Shown here piece by piece: positions 32,340 to 43,352 of a stretch of DNA of 64,000 bases. The translations under genes and the position numbers were made by a program. Position 1 is the stretch's first letter; every line of letters begins with the position of its first letter. The notes below the pieces were generated by a model. That model was not told where the DNA came from. It ran no database searches and saw nothing but the letters and a program-made list of their open reading frames with translations. The DNA is from Pollenia angustigena (taxonomy: Eukaryota; Arthropoda; Insecta; Diptera; Polleniidae). The stretch spans positions 51,398,308 through 51,462,307 of the forward strand of contig OV884056.1 of assembly GCA_930367215.1 (NCBI GenBank), written 5' to 3'.

Positions 32340-34721
32340 CAGGGTTGTGAACTATTTCTAATCAAAAAGCGCCGTGTCTCCAATCAAAAAGCGCTAAATA
32401 AAATTTAAATAAAAAACTTAATGACATGTTTAAGATCCAAGTTTTATTAGTAACACTGGCCATCAAAAAATCGTTTTAAATAAAAATTTATGAATAAACT
32501 ACTGCGCTAAATTCAAATCCGTTTTCAGTTGTTTCTATCATGTATTGCAGGGTTACCGTTGGAAATTTTCGAAAAGGGTCACAAAAAGGGGATTTTCCAG
32601 AAAAAGGGGTCAAAAAAAGGGTATTTCAATAAAAAAAGGGTCAAGATTTTTATAAGCAGTATTTCCCATTTAAATGAATATAATAAGACAAAGTTTTTTT
32701 ATAAGCAAACAAAAAAATAATATTTCAGGTAGGAAGAGCTCAAAAAACTTAATTTTTTTATGGAATGCTCTGTCCTGTTTTTAACACCTGACAAAAAGTT
32801 TATTCTTTATCACTATAGTTAATTTTTTCATACTTTTTATGTAATTTTCCGATTTAGCGATGTCAAATACATTTTAGTGTTTGTTTTAAATTTTGCTTTC
32901 GTTCGCGAATTGTAACCATTTTCTCGATTAAAGCGATTTTTTCCTGTAAGTGTCAGATTTTTTAAAGCTTATACGATTTTTAATAAATATAAGACTTTGC
33001 TATCATACCGCTGTTACCAAATATTTGGGAATTTCCGCTAATTGAGCAATTTTTACCTCTTGTTTTCATTCCTGTTAGGCCACTCTCAACAATGTCGATT
33101 CAAAAGGGGACGAAAAGTTCAATACCTTTTCCCATTATTAAGGGCGAATTTTTTTGAATAAAACATACTACTCTTTAAGAGAGCAAAACACCAAATTGCA
33201 TATTTTTAATAAAATGTCAAATTTTTGTTTTGAAAAGAAACCATCGTAAAAAATAACAAGTATGTTTATGAGTTATGTTTGCTTTAAGGGAAATTGTACT
33301 TTACTATCAAAAATCAAGGAGAAGAAAGCATGGAATTGTAAGCTTATACTTTGAGTCTGTTCCATATCAAGCAATGTTTATTTCGAAAACATTCGTTTAG
33401 CACTTCTGTTCCGCAGTGTTGACAAAAAACAAAATGTGAGAGATATTTCCAAAAAAGGGTCAAAAAGTGTCACAAAATGGGTGATAATGATACAAAAGTA
33501 TAATTTAAAAGAAGGGTCATAAAAGGTATCAACACCGTCGAAAAAGGGTCAAATTGATACTTTAGTATCACAACGGTAACGCTGATGTATTGTTCTTTTA
33601 TGGGCTAGTCTTATATTTTGACCGAAATAAGGCATTTATGTGCTACATATGTTTTATCATAACTTGAGAACGATATTGATATTTTACAAATAATTATTTT
33701 ATATTTTATATTATATTTTTCCATGCAAATTAGTATTTTTATCATTTATCAGAAATCCAGATATATTATGAATAAAAAAAGCAAGAAATCAGTAAACAAA
33801 ATGTTAACTAGACGTGATTGAATAAACTATTTGCATTTAGCACGCTAAAGTGAATTAAAATCACATAATCAAGTTCTCTAGATCGACTTTTTTTTAGTTT
33901 TTTTTTCCGAGCAGTGTTAATAATACTTTAATATTTTTAAAAAGCCTTTTCTGATATTTTAGGAAGCTTAAAGTAATATAATTTCAACTATACACGGAAA
34001 GAATTATTTATTAATTCACCAGAAAATATGTCTTGAACCACGAACATTTTGCACTATTCTCGTCCAAGCCAAAAATTTCTTATTGTATATAAACATAAGC
34101 AAAAAGTTGTGACTCAAAGCGAACTAAAATACAGCTAAAAAATTAATTTTAATTCTATAGTTGATTAAATCAAGTTTTCTTTGCTTTTTATTTTACAAAA
34201 TCAGAAGAAAAGCCTAAAATTTTTCCATAAAAACGTATAGCACTAGTTAGTTTATAAAAAAAACTTAGTTTTATGATTCTATTTTAAAATCAGACTAATA
34301 TTAAATAAATGCTTCTTGAAATTTTTGATCATATACCAAAAACGTGAATTTTTTAATCATGAGAAAATGTTTCTTTATTAAAGAAACTTTTACTTAATAC
34401 CTACGAACAAAATAAGTTAAAATCAGTTATTTAGTTTTGAATTTTCTTGTTTTAAGAAACGAAATGGATTTCTTTAGAAAATAAACTTCTTTCCTTGTAT
34501 AGAATGCTTTTCAGAGTAAAGTATTTTCAAAACGGAAACAAATTTTGGTTTAATGTGTCTTGATTTTAATGTATGCAAATAAAAGTACAAAAATGTTGGG
34601 TATCAATAAAAGCGCTAATTTAGCGCTCTTTTTAAAAAAAGCGCTAAGGAAAAAATATGCGCCTTTTCGACAGTTAAAAAGCGCTTAATCTAGCGCCAAA
34701 GGCGCTAAATTGGCAACTCTG
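32340..34721 (-). mobile_element. hAT-like MITE, GCGCTTTT family, copy 2, with nested MITE
   Basis: Ends CAGGGTTGTGAAC...TTGGCAACTCTG, perfect 8-bp duplication ctgttagt (32332-32339, 34722-34729). Removing the nested AAAAGGGTC element (1037 bp) and its 8-bp duplication leaves 1337 bp, the same length as copy 1. By eye, sequence identity to copy 1 is very high throughout. Confidence 0.93.
32548..33584 (+). mobile_element. hAT-like MITE, AAAAGGGTC family, copy 2
   Basis: Ends CAGGGTTACCGTTGG...CACAACGGTAACGCTG, perfect 8-bp duplication atgtattg (32540-32547, 33585-33592), inside GCGCTTTT copy 2. Copy 1 of that host family, uninterrupted, shows a similar target (rc of CAAGACAT), confirming the insertion. 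Lacks the Harbinger-like insert of copy 1. Confidence 0.93.
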
Positions 34722-34740
34722 CTGTTAGTTAGACGATTAT

Positions 34741-35220
34741 ACCATGTTCACACGTACAGCAATATTCGTGTTTCGCTCTCTTATTCCTGTTTCGCGCCCC
34801 AAACATGATTGAAACGACTTGTTTCCCCATACAAAATTTTGTGAGCGAAACAGGTCGTTTCATTTTGAAACAGGCTGCGAAACAGGAAAAATGTTCTATC
34901 ATCTCCAATTTTGATAACATTTATCGTTAGTTTATCTGAACTAGCTCTCAAAAAAAAGCAAAACAAAGAAAAAAACAAAATAAAAATTGATGTCTAATAA
35001 AATAAAGTGATAATTATAACATAATAATATCAATAAAAGTGTTAAATAATATATGTTTAAGTTTTACATATTAACTTTTTTTTATCTATTTAAAAAAAAT
35101 CACACTAACAACACAAAAAAAATGTCAAAATGAAACAGGAATGAATCGTATGAACAGCATGTTTGGCAAACTAGTTTCAACGAGCGAAACGAGTGGTTTA
35201 TAACGTCGTATGAACATAGC
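34741..35220. mobile_element. TIR element with GAAACAGG repeats
   Basis: Inverted ends ACCATGTTCACACG and GCTATGTTCATACG (12 of 14), flanked by attat on both sides (34736-34740, 35221-35225). GAAACAGG, GAAACGA and their complements recur near both ends (34786-34880; 35130-35195). No ORF of known type. The superfamily is uncertain because the 5-bp duplication is not that of the hAT-like neighbours. Confidence 0.65.
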
Positions 35221-35317
35221 ATTATTATGTTTAATATACAACCAGTGTTACCACCAGCAAAATTCAAAATTACACTTGAGATGAAGCAAAATTACCCGAT
35301 TTAAATTAAATTACACC

Positions 35318-35902
35318 CAGGGCTGTCAGACTTGGGGATTTATCCCCAAAGTTGGGGATTTTATGCGAGCAAAAAGGACAAAGAAAGTCATTTGGGGATT
35401 GGGGATTTTTTTTTGGGGATTTAAAAAAAAAATTCGGGGATTTTTTGGGGATTTTACACTCTTTTAATATATTTTCCCTTTTATTATTTATGCTTATTTT
35501 TCTTTGTCTCGTATTAAAAATATGAAAAAAAAGTAGCAAAACTTTTATCTTACTCTTATCAACAACTTATACGGTGTAAAAGGTCCTTATTAATATTATC
35601 ATTTTAGTTAAAAGGTAGTGTTAAAGGTACTTTATAAATTTATGTTATTTTTCCATCAGGGTACAAACAAAATAAAATAATTTTTTTTACAAAAAATTTT
35701 TATTTGGGGATTTTTGGGGATTTCTAATTAAAATTTTTCTTACTATTTTTACTTTAAAAAAAAAAAAAAAATTTAAATTTGGTCAGAAAAAAACAAACAG
35801 AAAAATATTTACTTATTAAGGTTTTTTTTCTTAATTTGGGGATTTTTGGGGATATTTTTTTAATTTTTTGGGGACAAGGAAAAAAAGTACCTGGCAGCCC
35901 TG
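35318..35902. mobile_element. hAT-like MITE, GGGGATTT family
   Basis: Ends CAGGGCTGTCAGAC...CCTGGCAGCCCTG, perfect 8-bp duplication attacacc (35310-35317, 35903-35910). TTGGGGATTT occurs about a dozen times, densely at the left (35332-35455) and again at 35705-35725 and 35835-35875. Confidence 0.93.
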
Positions 35903-36001
35903 ATTACACCTGATATAAAATTGGAGTTTTATTAAATAAAAAGACATTTACAAAGAAGCAAAAACACAACAAACTCATTAAAACAAGATCAATATTAGTC
36001 A

Positions 36002-36804
36002 CAGCGTTGCCAGAAGATAAATAAACTACATTTTATTGTGGAAACTATTTAGAATGAAAAACGTAATTGAGGTATTTTTACAAAATTCGATTGTAGGTTT
36101 AAAATTGTGTTTTTAGTTATATTTTCCAAAAAAAATACATTTTAAATGAATTTAATTTATAATAAATAAGAACGTAAAAATCACATCATTTATAGAATTC
36201 ACGTTTCTGTTTTTTTGATATTATGTACTATTTGAAAAATATGGCAAGAAAACAAGAATTTGGTGTGGCCAAGAGGGTAATTTGATGAACTTTTACATAA
36301 AAATAGAATTTCACCCCACTAGTTTTCTCCAATCGTATCCAAATTAGTTTCATTCGATTCAGCACGTATCATTCGCAATTTGGTCTGGCCAGACCAAGAC
36401 GGTAATCCTAGGGATAAGTTCCATTAGTTTAACCTTTTGGTACTTAATACACAACTTTTTTGTTCTTTTTTTTGTTCACAAATAATTTTTTTCAACAATA
36501 TTCCCAAAATGAACAACCGCGAATCTATGATGCTTTTTTAATACAAAATATACCCAGAAATAATGACGCATTTTAGTACAAGAGTGTGCAAAACTAATAG
36601 ACAACAAGCTCATATAAAACCTAATTGTTTAAAATTTACTGTTAAAAAAAAACGTCAAAAAATTATGTATGTTGTACAAACTTAAAGTTAAAAATCTTCA
36701 TTTCCAAAAATAAAAAATCTTAATTTGAGAAAAAAAATCTTCAAATCTTATTTTGTTAAAAAAATCTTCAGAAGTAAGATAAGATCTTAATTCTGGCAAC
36801 GCTG
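36002..36804. mobile_element. hAT-like MITE, AAAATCTT family
   Basis: Ends CAGCGTTGCCAGAAGA...TTCTGGCAACGCTG, perfect 8-bp duplication attagtca (35994-36001, 36805-36812). AAAAATCTT(C/A) is repeated about five times at the right end (36693-36790). The left end shows little of the motif. Interior non-coding. Confidence 0.9.
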
Positions 36805-38154
36805 ATTAGTCAAGCTGCTAATTTTATTTAAATTAACAAAAATAACATTAAAGACTTGAAAAAAAAAAATTAATAAAACATAAAATAAAACTGCTAAAAT
36901 AATGAGTTTAACTTCCACATTTGGTTGATATATCTTGGGAAGATTTAAAATGTTCATTGGCATTGCTTTATAATGGATGCTTTTTAGCCCCATAGAGCTT
37001 ACGAAAGATTAGCTGTCAAACGAACTGTCAGACTGTTTCCACTTTCTGATCAGCACATCATCATGAATAGATTCATGCTTGAACAACTTTGAAAATCAGC
37101 CATCGATTTTCCCAACTTAAAGGTAACTTTATGATTTAAATGACGCAACTTTTTCACAAATGAAGGCGATGTGTTGATTTAGAGAAAATAACCTGTCAAT
37201 TAGACTTCAAGGCCGTGCGATGTGACACTTATTGATTGCTTTCCGTAGGGCTGTGAAGTCAGTGGTTAATGCGGATAAACCAGCAACAATCCGTGTCTTG
37301 GAGGTCAACATTGTTCATTTTATTTGAAAAAGGGAAACAAAATTGGACGTCTGCAATGCGTTTCGTCAAGGACAGGCGCGGTGTCTATTTGTTTTAAATC
37401 AGTTTCAAATGGTAATGCCGTGTATCAATCTGCGATTAAAATTAATTTTTTTTTGTGTTTTCTACCATTTTAAGTTTCATGGTCTTACAAAATACCTTTT
37501 ATACCTTATTTAGTAAACAAAATGCCTGCAGAGTTTTATACAACTGTTTTACAGCTGTAAAAGGCGTTTAATATTCTTTAAATTAAAACATTAAAAAGTA
37601 GCAAGATAGAAATAAAATTAATTATATGTGGCAATATTGGAAACATATCTTCCCCCAGGCAAGTTTTTAGTTTGAATAACTTTTTTCAATAAACTTCAGG
37701 TTCTAAATCACTATGATAGGTATCTTTATCCAAATCAAAGGGTCCATCTTGCGACATCCATTACCAAACATTTGAAAATATATGTATGTTTAATGATTGA
37801 AGTCGTTTCTTAAAAAGAAACCGAGACGTTGGTTCAAAAGGCTGTGCATTTCTAAGCAACAATATTTAAAAAGAAATAAATCTCATCACTGAATCGAATC
37901 TTGTTAGGGCATCTGGGGTAAAAATTTTAAATAACACCTGAATTACACCTAAGAGAAATTACCCACGTTCTACCCACGACCGTAAAAATTATACCAAATT
38001 TGGGTAATTACCCATAAAGTGGCAACACTGTATACAACTCATAAAAGAATCTTCTAATGATTATCTGACGATTAACAAAAACAAAAAAATCGATTTTTTT
38101 TTTTTTTTTATTTATTACTTTTTTATAAATTTTTTGACATGCTCGTCCTTTAGT

Positions 38155-38200
38155 CTTGGAATGAACCTTTTGCGACTCTCTGTAAGATTCATATAACAAT
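38155..38200 (+). repeat. Dispersed ACGATT-family repeat, left piece of a split copy
   Basis: GGAATGAACCTTTTGCGACT up to ATAACAAT matches the start of the copies at 13590 and 54949. The remainder of this copy resumes near 40497, so the sequence between was inserted into it. Confidence 0.6.
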
Positions 38201-38748
38201 CAGTGTAACCGTCGGATATTTTAAAAAAGTACCAAAAAAAGGGGATATCTACAAAAAAAGTGGCACCAAAAAGGGGATTTTTAAAAAATAAGTACACCAC
38301 GTTATGCAGTTTTTACGTTTTTTTCTATTTATTATAAAATTAAATGGTATTAAAACATAACAAAAAACATTGTATAGTAATTTTATACACTAAAAAAAAT
38401 TGATCGTATTACAATAGACATACATACTACTTACAAACTTCTCATTTGTTGTAAAAACTAAAATAAATATTTTGGAAATATTTCTCTCGAGAAGTAATTT
38501 TTATAAAATATTGTCTTTAATGTTTTGGTATTTCAAAAACGTTAAACTTGTTTTCTCCAAACATGTTTTTTGATTATGACATTTTTGCTGCAAATAGAAA
38601 ATATTTATGTAATGTGTTTTATATATACATTTATTAATATATTTCTTGTACTTTTCCTTCTGAATACATTTTCTTTGATTTATTAAAGGCATTGTATTGC
38701 ACAGGTAGATATTTAAAAACTTTTTAGAAATTTATTTGCCCATTCCCC

Positions 38749-39274
38749 CAGATTCTCCCATCACGTCTAATTAGTCAGATACACCAATTACTGTAATTTC
38801 GGAAGATGATTTGTACCACAATTAATAACAAAATCCATAGTTCTATAATTTTATTCTACAGTCAACCTAATTACAAAAGTTTAGGCCCAGGCCCACGATG
38901 TCGACAAGAACATTTCTTTGGTATATTTGTATAGTTTTTTATAAATATGTGAAAGAAATGAATGCTAGAATGCTAATCCTATAACAAAAAAACGAAAATA
39001 TCACTTTTTCAAATACTTTATATTTAATCAGTTCTGCAATTTAATACAAATAAATGCATACATGCTACTGAATTTAAGTGCGAGTGTTTAAATTTCTATA
39101 CTAAAGCATATTTAGTTTTTATCCAATTTCGTCTATTATTGCTTAACATTTTTGTAATCAGGTTTATAAACCAAACTATAAAACTGGATTTAGTTATAAA
39201 TTGTGGTACAAAACATCTTCCGAAATTACAATAATTGGTGTATCTGATAAATGTGACGTGATGGGAGAAAACTG
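38749..39274. mobile_element. TIR element CAGATTCTCCCATCACGTC
   Basis: About 90-bp inverted arms (38749-38840 and 39180-39274) share TCTCCCATCACGTC, CAGATACACCAATTA and AATTTCGGAAGATG. Ends read CAG...CTG but the flanking octamers differ. The interior is A/T-rich. Confidence 0.65.
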
Positions 39275-39409
39275 CGCTGATACTCGACTTTAGCATTCCA
39301 AAAATATAGGAATCAGTTGGAATGGTTAAACAAACTTTTTCAATGTAGTCCTGTGTTATTTATTAATGGTCAGTTTCATACAAATTTTTTTACAATTGAT
39401 TGTTCTTAA

Positions 39410-39860
39410 AACGACTTCTATACTTTCGTAAAATGTCTTCACTTAGAACCCAATCTTCAAGGCTAGTATGTAACAAATTTAAAGCATGGATTCGCAAGTT
39501 CTTACTTTTAACCTATTTGTTACTTTATTTTTAATTAAAGCTAACTTAGTAAAAACACACTCAGAAGACCTACTATGAAAGATCAATTTGTAAAAGTTTG
39601 AATATATATACAGGTATTCTCATCAAATCTATTTTTCAATGTTCCAATTTCACGCCAAAAATCTTCACAGTATTCGAAATTTTAAATATGTGTTCATAAT
39701 TCGTGTCATTTACTTTACTCTCTAGAAGTTTAAATTCACGTATAAATGCATCTGGGTCAGTTATAATATCTTTAAACTCTGAAACTAATTCGAAATAGTT
39801 TATATCTTCATTAGGCACTATAAATAATGGGTCTAAATACTTCAATATATTGAGCTTTTG
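39410..39860 (-). pseudogene. hAT-type transposase C-terminal remnant
   Basis: Minus-strand ORF 39845-39636 (LDPLFI...ELVSEFKDIITDPDAFIREFKLLES) is followed, after a break, by a SSECVFTKLALIKNKVTNRL-like stretch near 39560-39500. The latter resembles the hAT C-terminal dimerisation region (ERxFSxxxxIKxxxRNRL). Stops and frameshifts make it a relic. It probably represents the autonomous source of the surrounding element. Confidence 0.6.
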
Positions 39861-40496
39861 GTTTTTTATATCAATTCTTTACACAATTTTTGGTAAAAAC
39901 TTAGATTTTACTTTTAATATCAATTACACAAATTTTAGAAAAGTTTTCGGTACACAACAGTTCGGTTTGTGCTTCACGACCAATATATATAGTAAATAAA
40001 ACAGGTTAATAGAAAGTTTATTCAACCGATTTTCAGCTAACCACGCATGACAAGAAAATAAATTTCATATAAACTTGCTTACATATACATATATTAAAAC
40101 AGTTTTACTTATATTAAAGCTGGGAGTTATAACAAAACAGAAAGAAAAAAAGTATCTTTTCCTAACGTAAAAAGTATCAAAATAGTGGCAAGAATCACAA
40201 AAAGTACCACATTTAGTTGCATTTTGTAAAAGTGGCCAAATAGTATCCAAGCAGTCGAAAAAGTGGCAAATTGCCACTTTAGTAAAAAATAAAAGCGTTT
40301 TTGAAATATGAAAATTCTATTGTCAATACAATTTCAATAAAACAAACCGAACTAAGGATCTGTAAATAAAGGATTTTCCGACAGGATAGTGTTGCTTTCG
40401 CAACCTTAAAGGTTTGTTTCATGTAAATTGTATGAAAACTAGAAGTTTTAACATGAAAACGACGCTTGATGCCCGTTTTTAGGTACATAGCTCAGT

Positions 40497-40797
40497 TATA
40501 CGGCTGAGCATTGCACGAGTTGTAAAATAATCCCTACATGAGTCTCATACGACTTTTGGCATGCTTTTTAAAAGACTCGTTAGATAATCTCTACATACAT
40601 CACAAATGATTTCCTTTACGATTAATATAAGCGTTTTTCGCTGCGTTATAGAAGAATCTCTCATACGAATCAGCACGTGTAACAGTTTCTCCCGTGCTTG
40701 GAATCGTCTACAATTAAAAAATGAGCTCGTTGACGATCAAAAACACTCTTTGTGAGATTCCCAATAGACTCCTAGGCGATTGAAAATGCTAGCTGGG
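40497..40797 (+). repeat. Dispersed ACGATT-family repeat, right piece of a split copy
   Basis: From TTATACGGC through CATGAGTCTCATACGA to GATTGAAAATGCTAGCTG. Colinear with 13650-13920 and 55010-55272. Confidence 0.65.
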
Positions 40798-40914
40798 AAC
40801 AGATCATTTTATACATGTATGTATGTTTATTTAATATGAAAGAAACATTAACAAAAACAATGAGAATTCACAAAGAACATAAAAATTTATGGAAAAAATT
40901 GGATATTTATGTGA

Positions 40915-41290
40915 AAAATTGGCTACCAAATATTTTTATGTGTGCAGCTAACTTCGATGTTTTGTATGAAAATATTTTAAAAGTGCCCAAAAATATGAAA
41001 AATGTGCAGGTATACAAAATGCACGTAAAAAAGGATTTTGAAGAATAATTCCAGAAAATATGTTTTTTGGGCAGTTAAGTCAAAGTGCAGCTAACTTTGA
41101 TTTTTTGTATGAAAATAATTTTAAAATGCCAAAAATTTTGTGCATTTATCTTAAATGTGCACGTATAGAAAGTTCACTTAAAAAAGGAATTTGCATGGAA
41201 ATTTAAGAATAATTCCAAAAATTAACAATTTTGTGCAGTTAAGTCAAAAGTGCACGTAAACAAAAGGCAGTTAAGTCAAAACTACTGTAA
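40915..41290 (+). repeat. Imperfect tandem repeat of about 144 bp
   Basis: GTGCAGCTAACTT(C/T)GAT..TTTTGTATGAAAAT occurs at 40943 and 41087, each followed by AAAATGCC(A)AAAA and later GTGCA(C/G)GTA. A third, partial unit begins near 41230. No coding role recognised. Confidence 0.6.
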
Positions 41291-41763
41291 CTTTTTTTCT
41301 GATTTTCTCAAACGTCGGCATTTATTAAAATTTAGATCTAAGCTTGAAAATATGTTCACATTATGTTTTGAAGATTATATCTTTAAAATGGTGGCCATAA
41401 ATTGCTTCGACCTGATGTGCATTTCCAATAACTTTTTTTAATTTCACTTGGATAGTTCTTAACTTATTGACAAGCACCTTACCCTTAAGGTCACTCCAAA
41501 GAAAATATCGGGAGCTGTTAAATTAAGCGAAAGCGGAACTTAAGCGACTCAATAAGTCGCCAATTTCAATAAATGAACGATTTGAGACACAAATGTCAAA
41601 TATTTCAAGGACAATATATTGAAAAATTTGATTAGTAAGCTACTTAACATGCCTCTGCATTCCGAAAGTGTTGCAGACACGGTCACCTCTGATAAGTCTA
41701 CCAGAACTAATTTTGGAGTGTTTTTGAAAATGTTATAAGAAAGAAGAAGTCTCAAGATACCTT

Positions 41764-41874
41764 ATGGCGATTTCTTTTCTGAGAAATATGTTGCATAAAT
41801 GTAACATGCTCTATCTCTTTTGTGTAGAGCATGTAACATTTATGCAACATATTTCTCAGAAAAGAAATCGCCAT
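41764..41874. repeat. Near-perfect 50-bp-arm hairpin
   Basis: Arms ATGGCGATTTCTTTTCTGAG... (41764-41813) and its complement (41825-41874) differ at one base. The 11-nt loop is tctcttttgtg. It could be a tiny foldback element, a template-switch inversion, or a hairpin RNA precursor. No flanking duplication found. Confidence 0.8.
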
Positions 41875-42170
41875 TAGATTTTCTAGAGATGCATTTTCGC
41901 TTGTTTACTAACGGAATGAATTGTTATACCCAAAATTTAAGAACATGGCGCAGAAATCAGTTCTGTCGCATCTGAGATACAAAAACAAAATTCTTATTAA
42001 TATTAACTTTAAATAATAATCTCTAACACTTTTCTTGTTTAACCCTTATGTGTGTGGAAAAAAAAACACCTTCTATAGGGTGGATAGGTACCTGGGTACC
42101 TTCATGCAAATTGTATGAGAAATCTAATTTTTTGTCTTGTATTGTACAAACAATCGATGGTTAATGATAT

Positions 42171-42552
42171 TGTTTAATGATGACTCATTTATAACGCAGC
42201 ACCCTGTAAAAACCTAGCGGTCCTTTAATTGTTATTTACTTTGTTTTAAATTCTGTCATTACATTATTTTTCTTATACTAAGCCTAGCTTGCTAAATAAT
42301 GTTTAAAAAAAATAACACTCACTCTAGTTTCGACAGTTGAACAAAAAACAAGTAACATAACAAAAGTGAAAAACAACAAAAACAAATTGTGAACAAAACA
42401 AAATACATTTAATTAAAACCCTTTATATTAAATAAAACAAAAATACAAAAAAAATATAAAACTAAAAATAAAAGTGTTTTTATTTTAAAGAAAAGAACAT
42501 ATAGTGAACCGTGATAAAATTGAGGCAAAAACTCAAAGTTCAGCCCTCAACA
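42171..42552 (+). repeat. 5' LTR of the BEL element
   Basis: 382 bp, begins TGTTTAATGATGACTC and ends CAGCCCTCAACA. It shows no differences from the 3' LTR in my reading. Rich in A/T and AACAAA words; promoter elements not assigned. Confidence 0.95.
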
Positions 42553-42554
42553 TT

Positions 42555-42571
42555 TGGTCCTAACGAACCGG
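42555..42571 (+). other. Primer-binding site of the BEL element
   Basis: TGGTCCTAACGAACCGG starts two bases after the LTR end, as a tRNA 3'-end complement (TGG...) should. I did not identify the tRNA. Confidence 0.7.
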
Positions 42572-43045
42572 ATAGTTTTTTTTTACAGAAAATTTGCAAA
42601 AAAGTTTTTACAAAAATTCACATAAAAGTTTTTACAAAATTTTTGGCAAAAAATTGTGTTTTTGTGACTCTAATATTAAAAAATTGTGACTCTAAAACAA
42701 CAAAAAAAAACCAAAGTGTTTTATTTAAACAACAACAAATAACACACACAAAAAATCAAACCATAAACATTTGGTCATTTCGAAACAAGGCATTAAGTGT
42801 AGTGTGACAGTAAACAATATAAAAAAGTACCTAGTTTTTTATTAATAATTAAAATTAATTACATATGTAAATCAAAATTGTGTGTAAAAAACAAAGTTTG
42901 TAAAGTAAAAAGTGAACAAAATTTAACGGGACCCAAATTCTTTGTCGCAGTAGCAGCAGCATCAGCAGACACACAGCAACAACAACAACAACAGAAGGTT
43001 TAATAAACGCAGTGACACAAAAGAAAAAAGACCCAACAACAACAA

Positions 43046-43051
43046 GTAAGT
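43046..43051 (+). other. Possible splice donor in the BEL leader
   Basis: CAACAA|GTAAGT is a good match to the 5' splice-site consensus and lies in the untranslated leader. It could pair with the acceptor-like site at 48698. Inference only. Confidence 0.35.
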
Positions 43052-43352
43052 CAAAGTATACAATACAACAAGAAACAAATATTCTTGCTTGTGTTACTAT
43101 TTAATTTTTTGCCGCTGCAATTTTTAAAAATAAATAACCGTGACGTCATCATCCAAAGAAATAAAAACCGAGTTACCATTACGTCAATTTTTTAAAAATA
43201 CCGGGGAAACAAATCGCTTTGTGGGACGCTTAAATTTTTTAAATTATTATAATTTTTTCGATACTTGTTGTTGTTAAATTGCTAGCAGCTACTTTTTTGA
43301 CCCAATTTAAAAAAGTTTTTTCCACGATTCTGGTTAATTCAAAAAATTAATA

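Larger units (their letters stand above)
35243..38030 (+). mobile_element. hAT-like element, TTACAC/TTACCC family, copy 2, with two nested MITEs
   Basis: Ends CAGTGTTACCACC...GTGGCAACACTG, perfect 8-bp duplication tatacaac (35235-35242, 38031-38038). It is colinear with copy 1 except for insertions at 35318-35902 and 36002-36804 and the absence of the CAGTGTTCG insert. TTACACCT, TTACCC and ATTACCCA words mark both ends. Confidence 0.92.
38201..40290 (-). mobile_element. hAT-like element, AAAAAGTGGCA family, right end not resolved
   Basis: Left end CAGTGTAACCGTCGG, then AAAAAGTACCA, AAAAAGTGGCACC and AAAAGGGGATTT words. Near 40180-40280 similar words return (AAAAAGTACCAC, AAAAGTGGCC, GAAAAAGTGGCA). 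No CTG end or duplication could be fixed on the right. The minus strand contains hAT transposase remains (39410-39860), and an internal inverted-repeat element lies at 38749-39274. Confidence 0.6.

Noticed and set aside
36375..36430. tRNA-like sequence (GGTCTGGCCAGACC, CCTAGGGATAAG)
   Set aside because: No cloverleaf with T-arm GTTCGA or CCA-adjacent stem could be drawn; it is in a MITE interior.
40815..41441. Two ORFs of 77 and 63 codons
   Set aside because: They overlap an imperfect ~144-bp direct repeat and look like chance frames in A-rich sequence.
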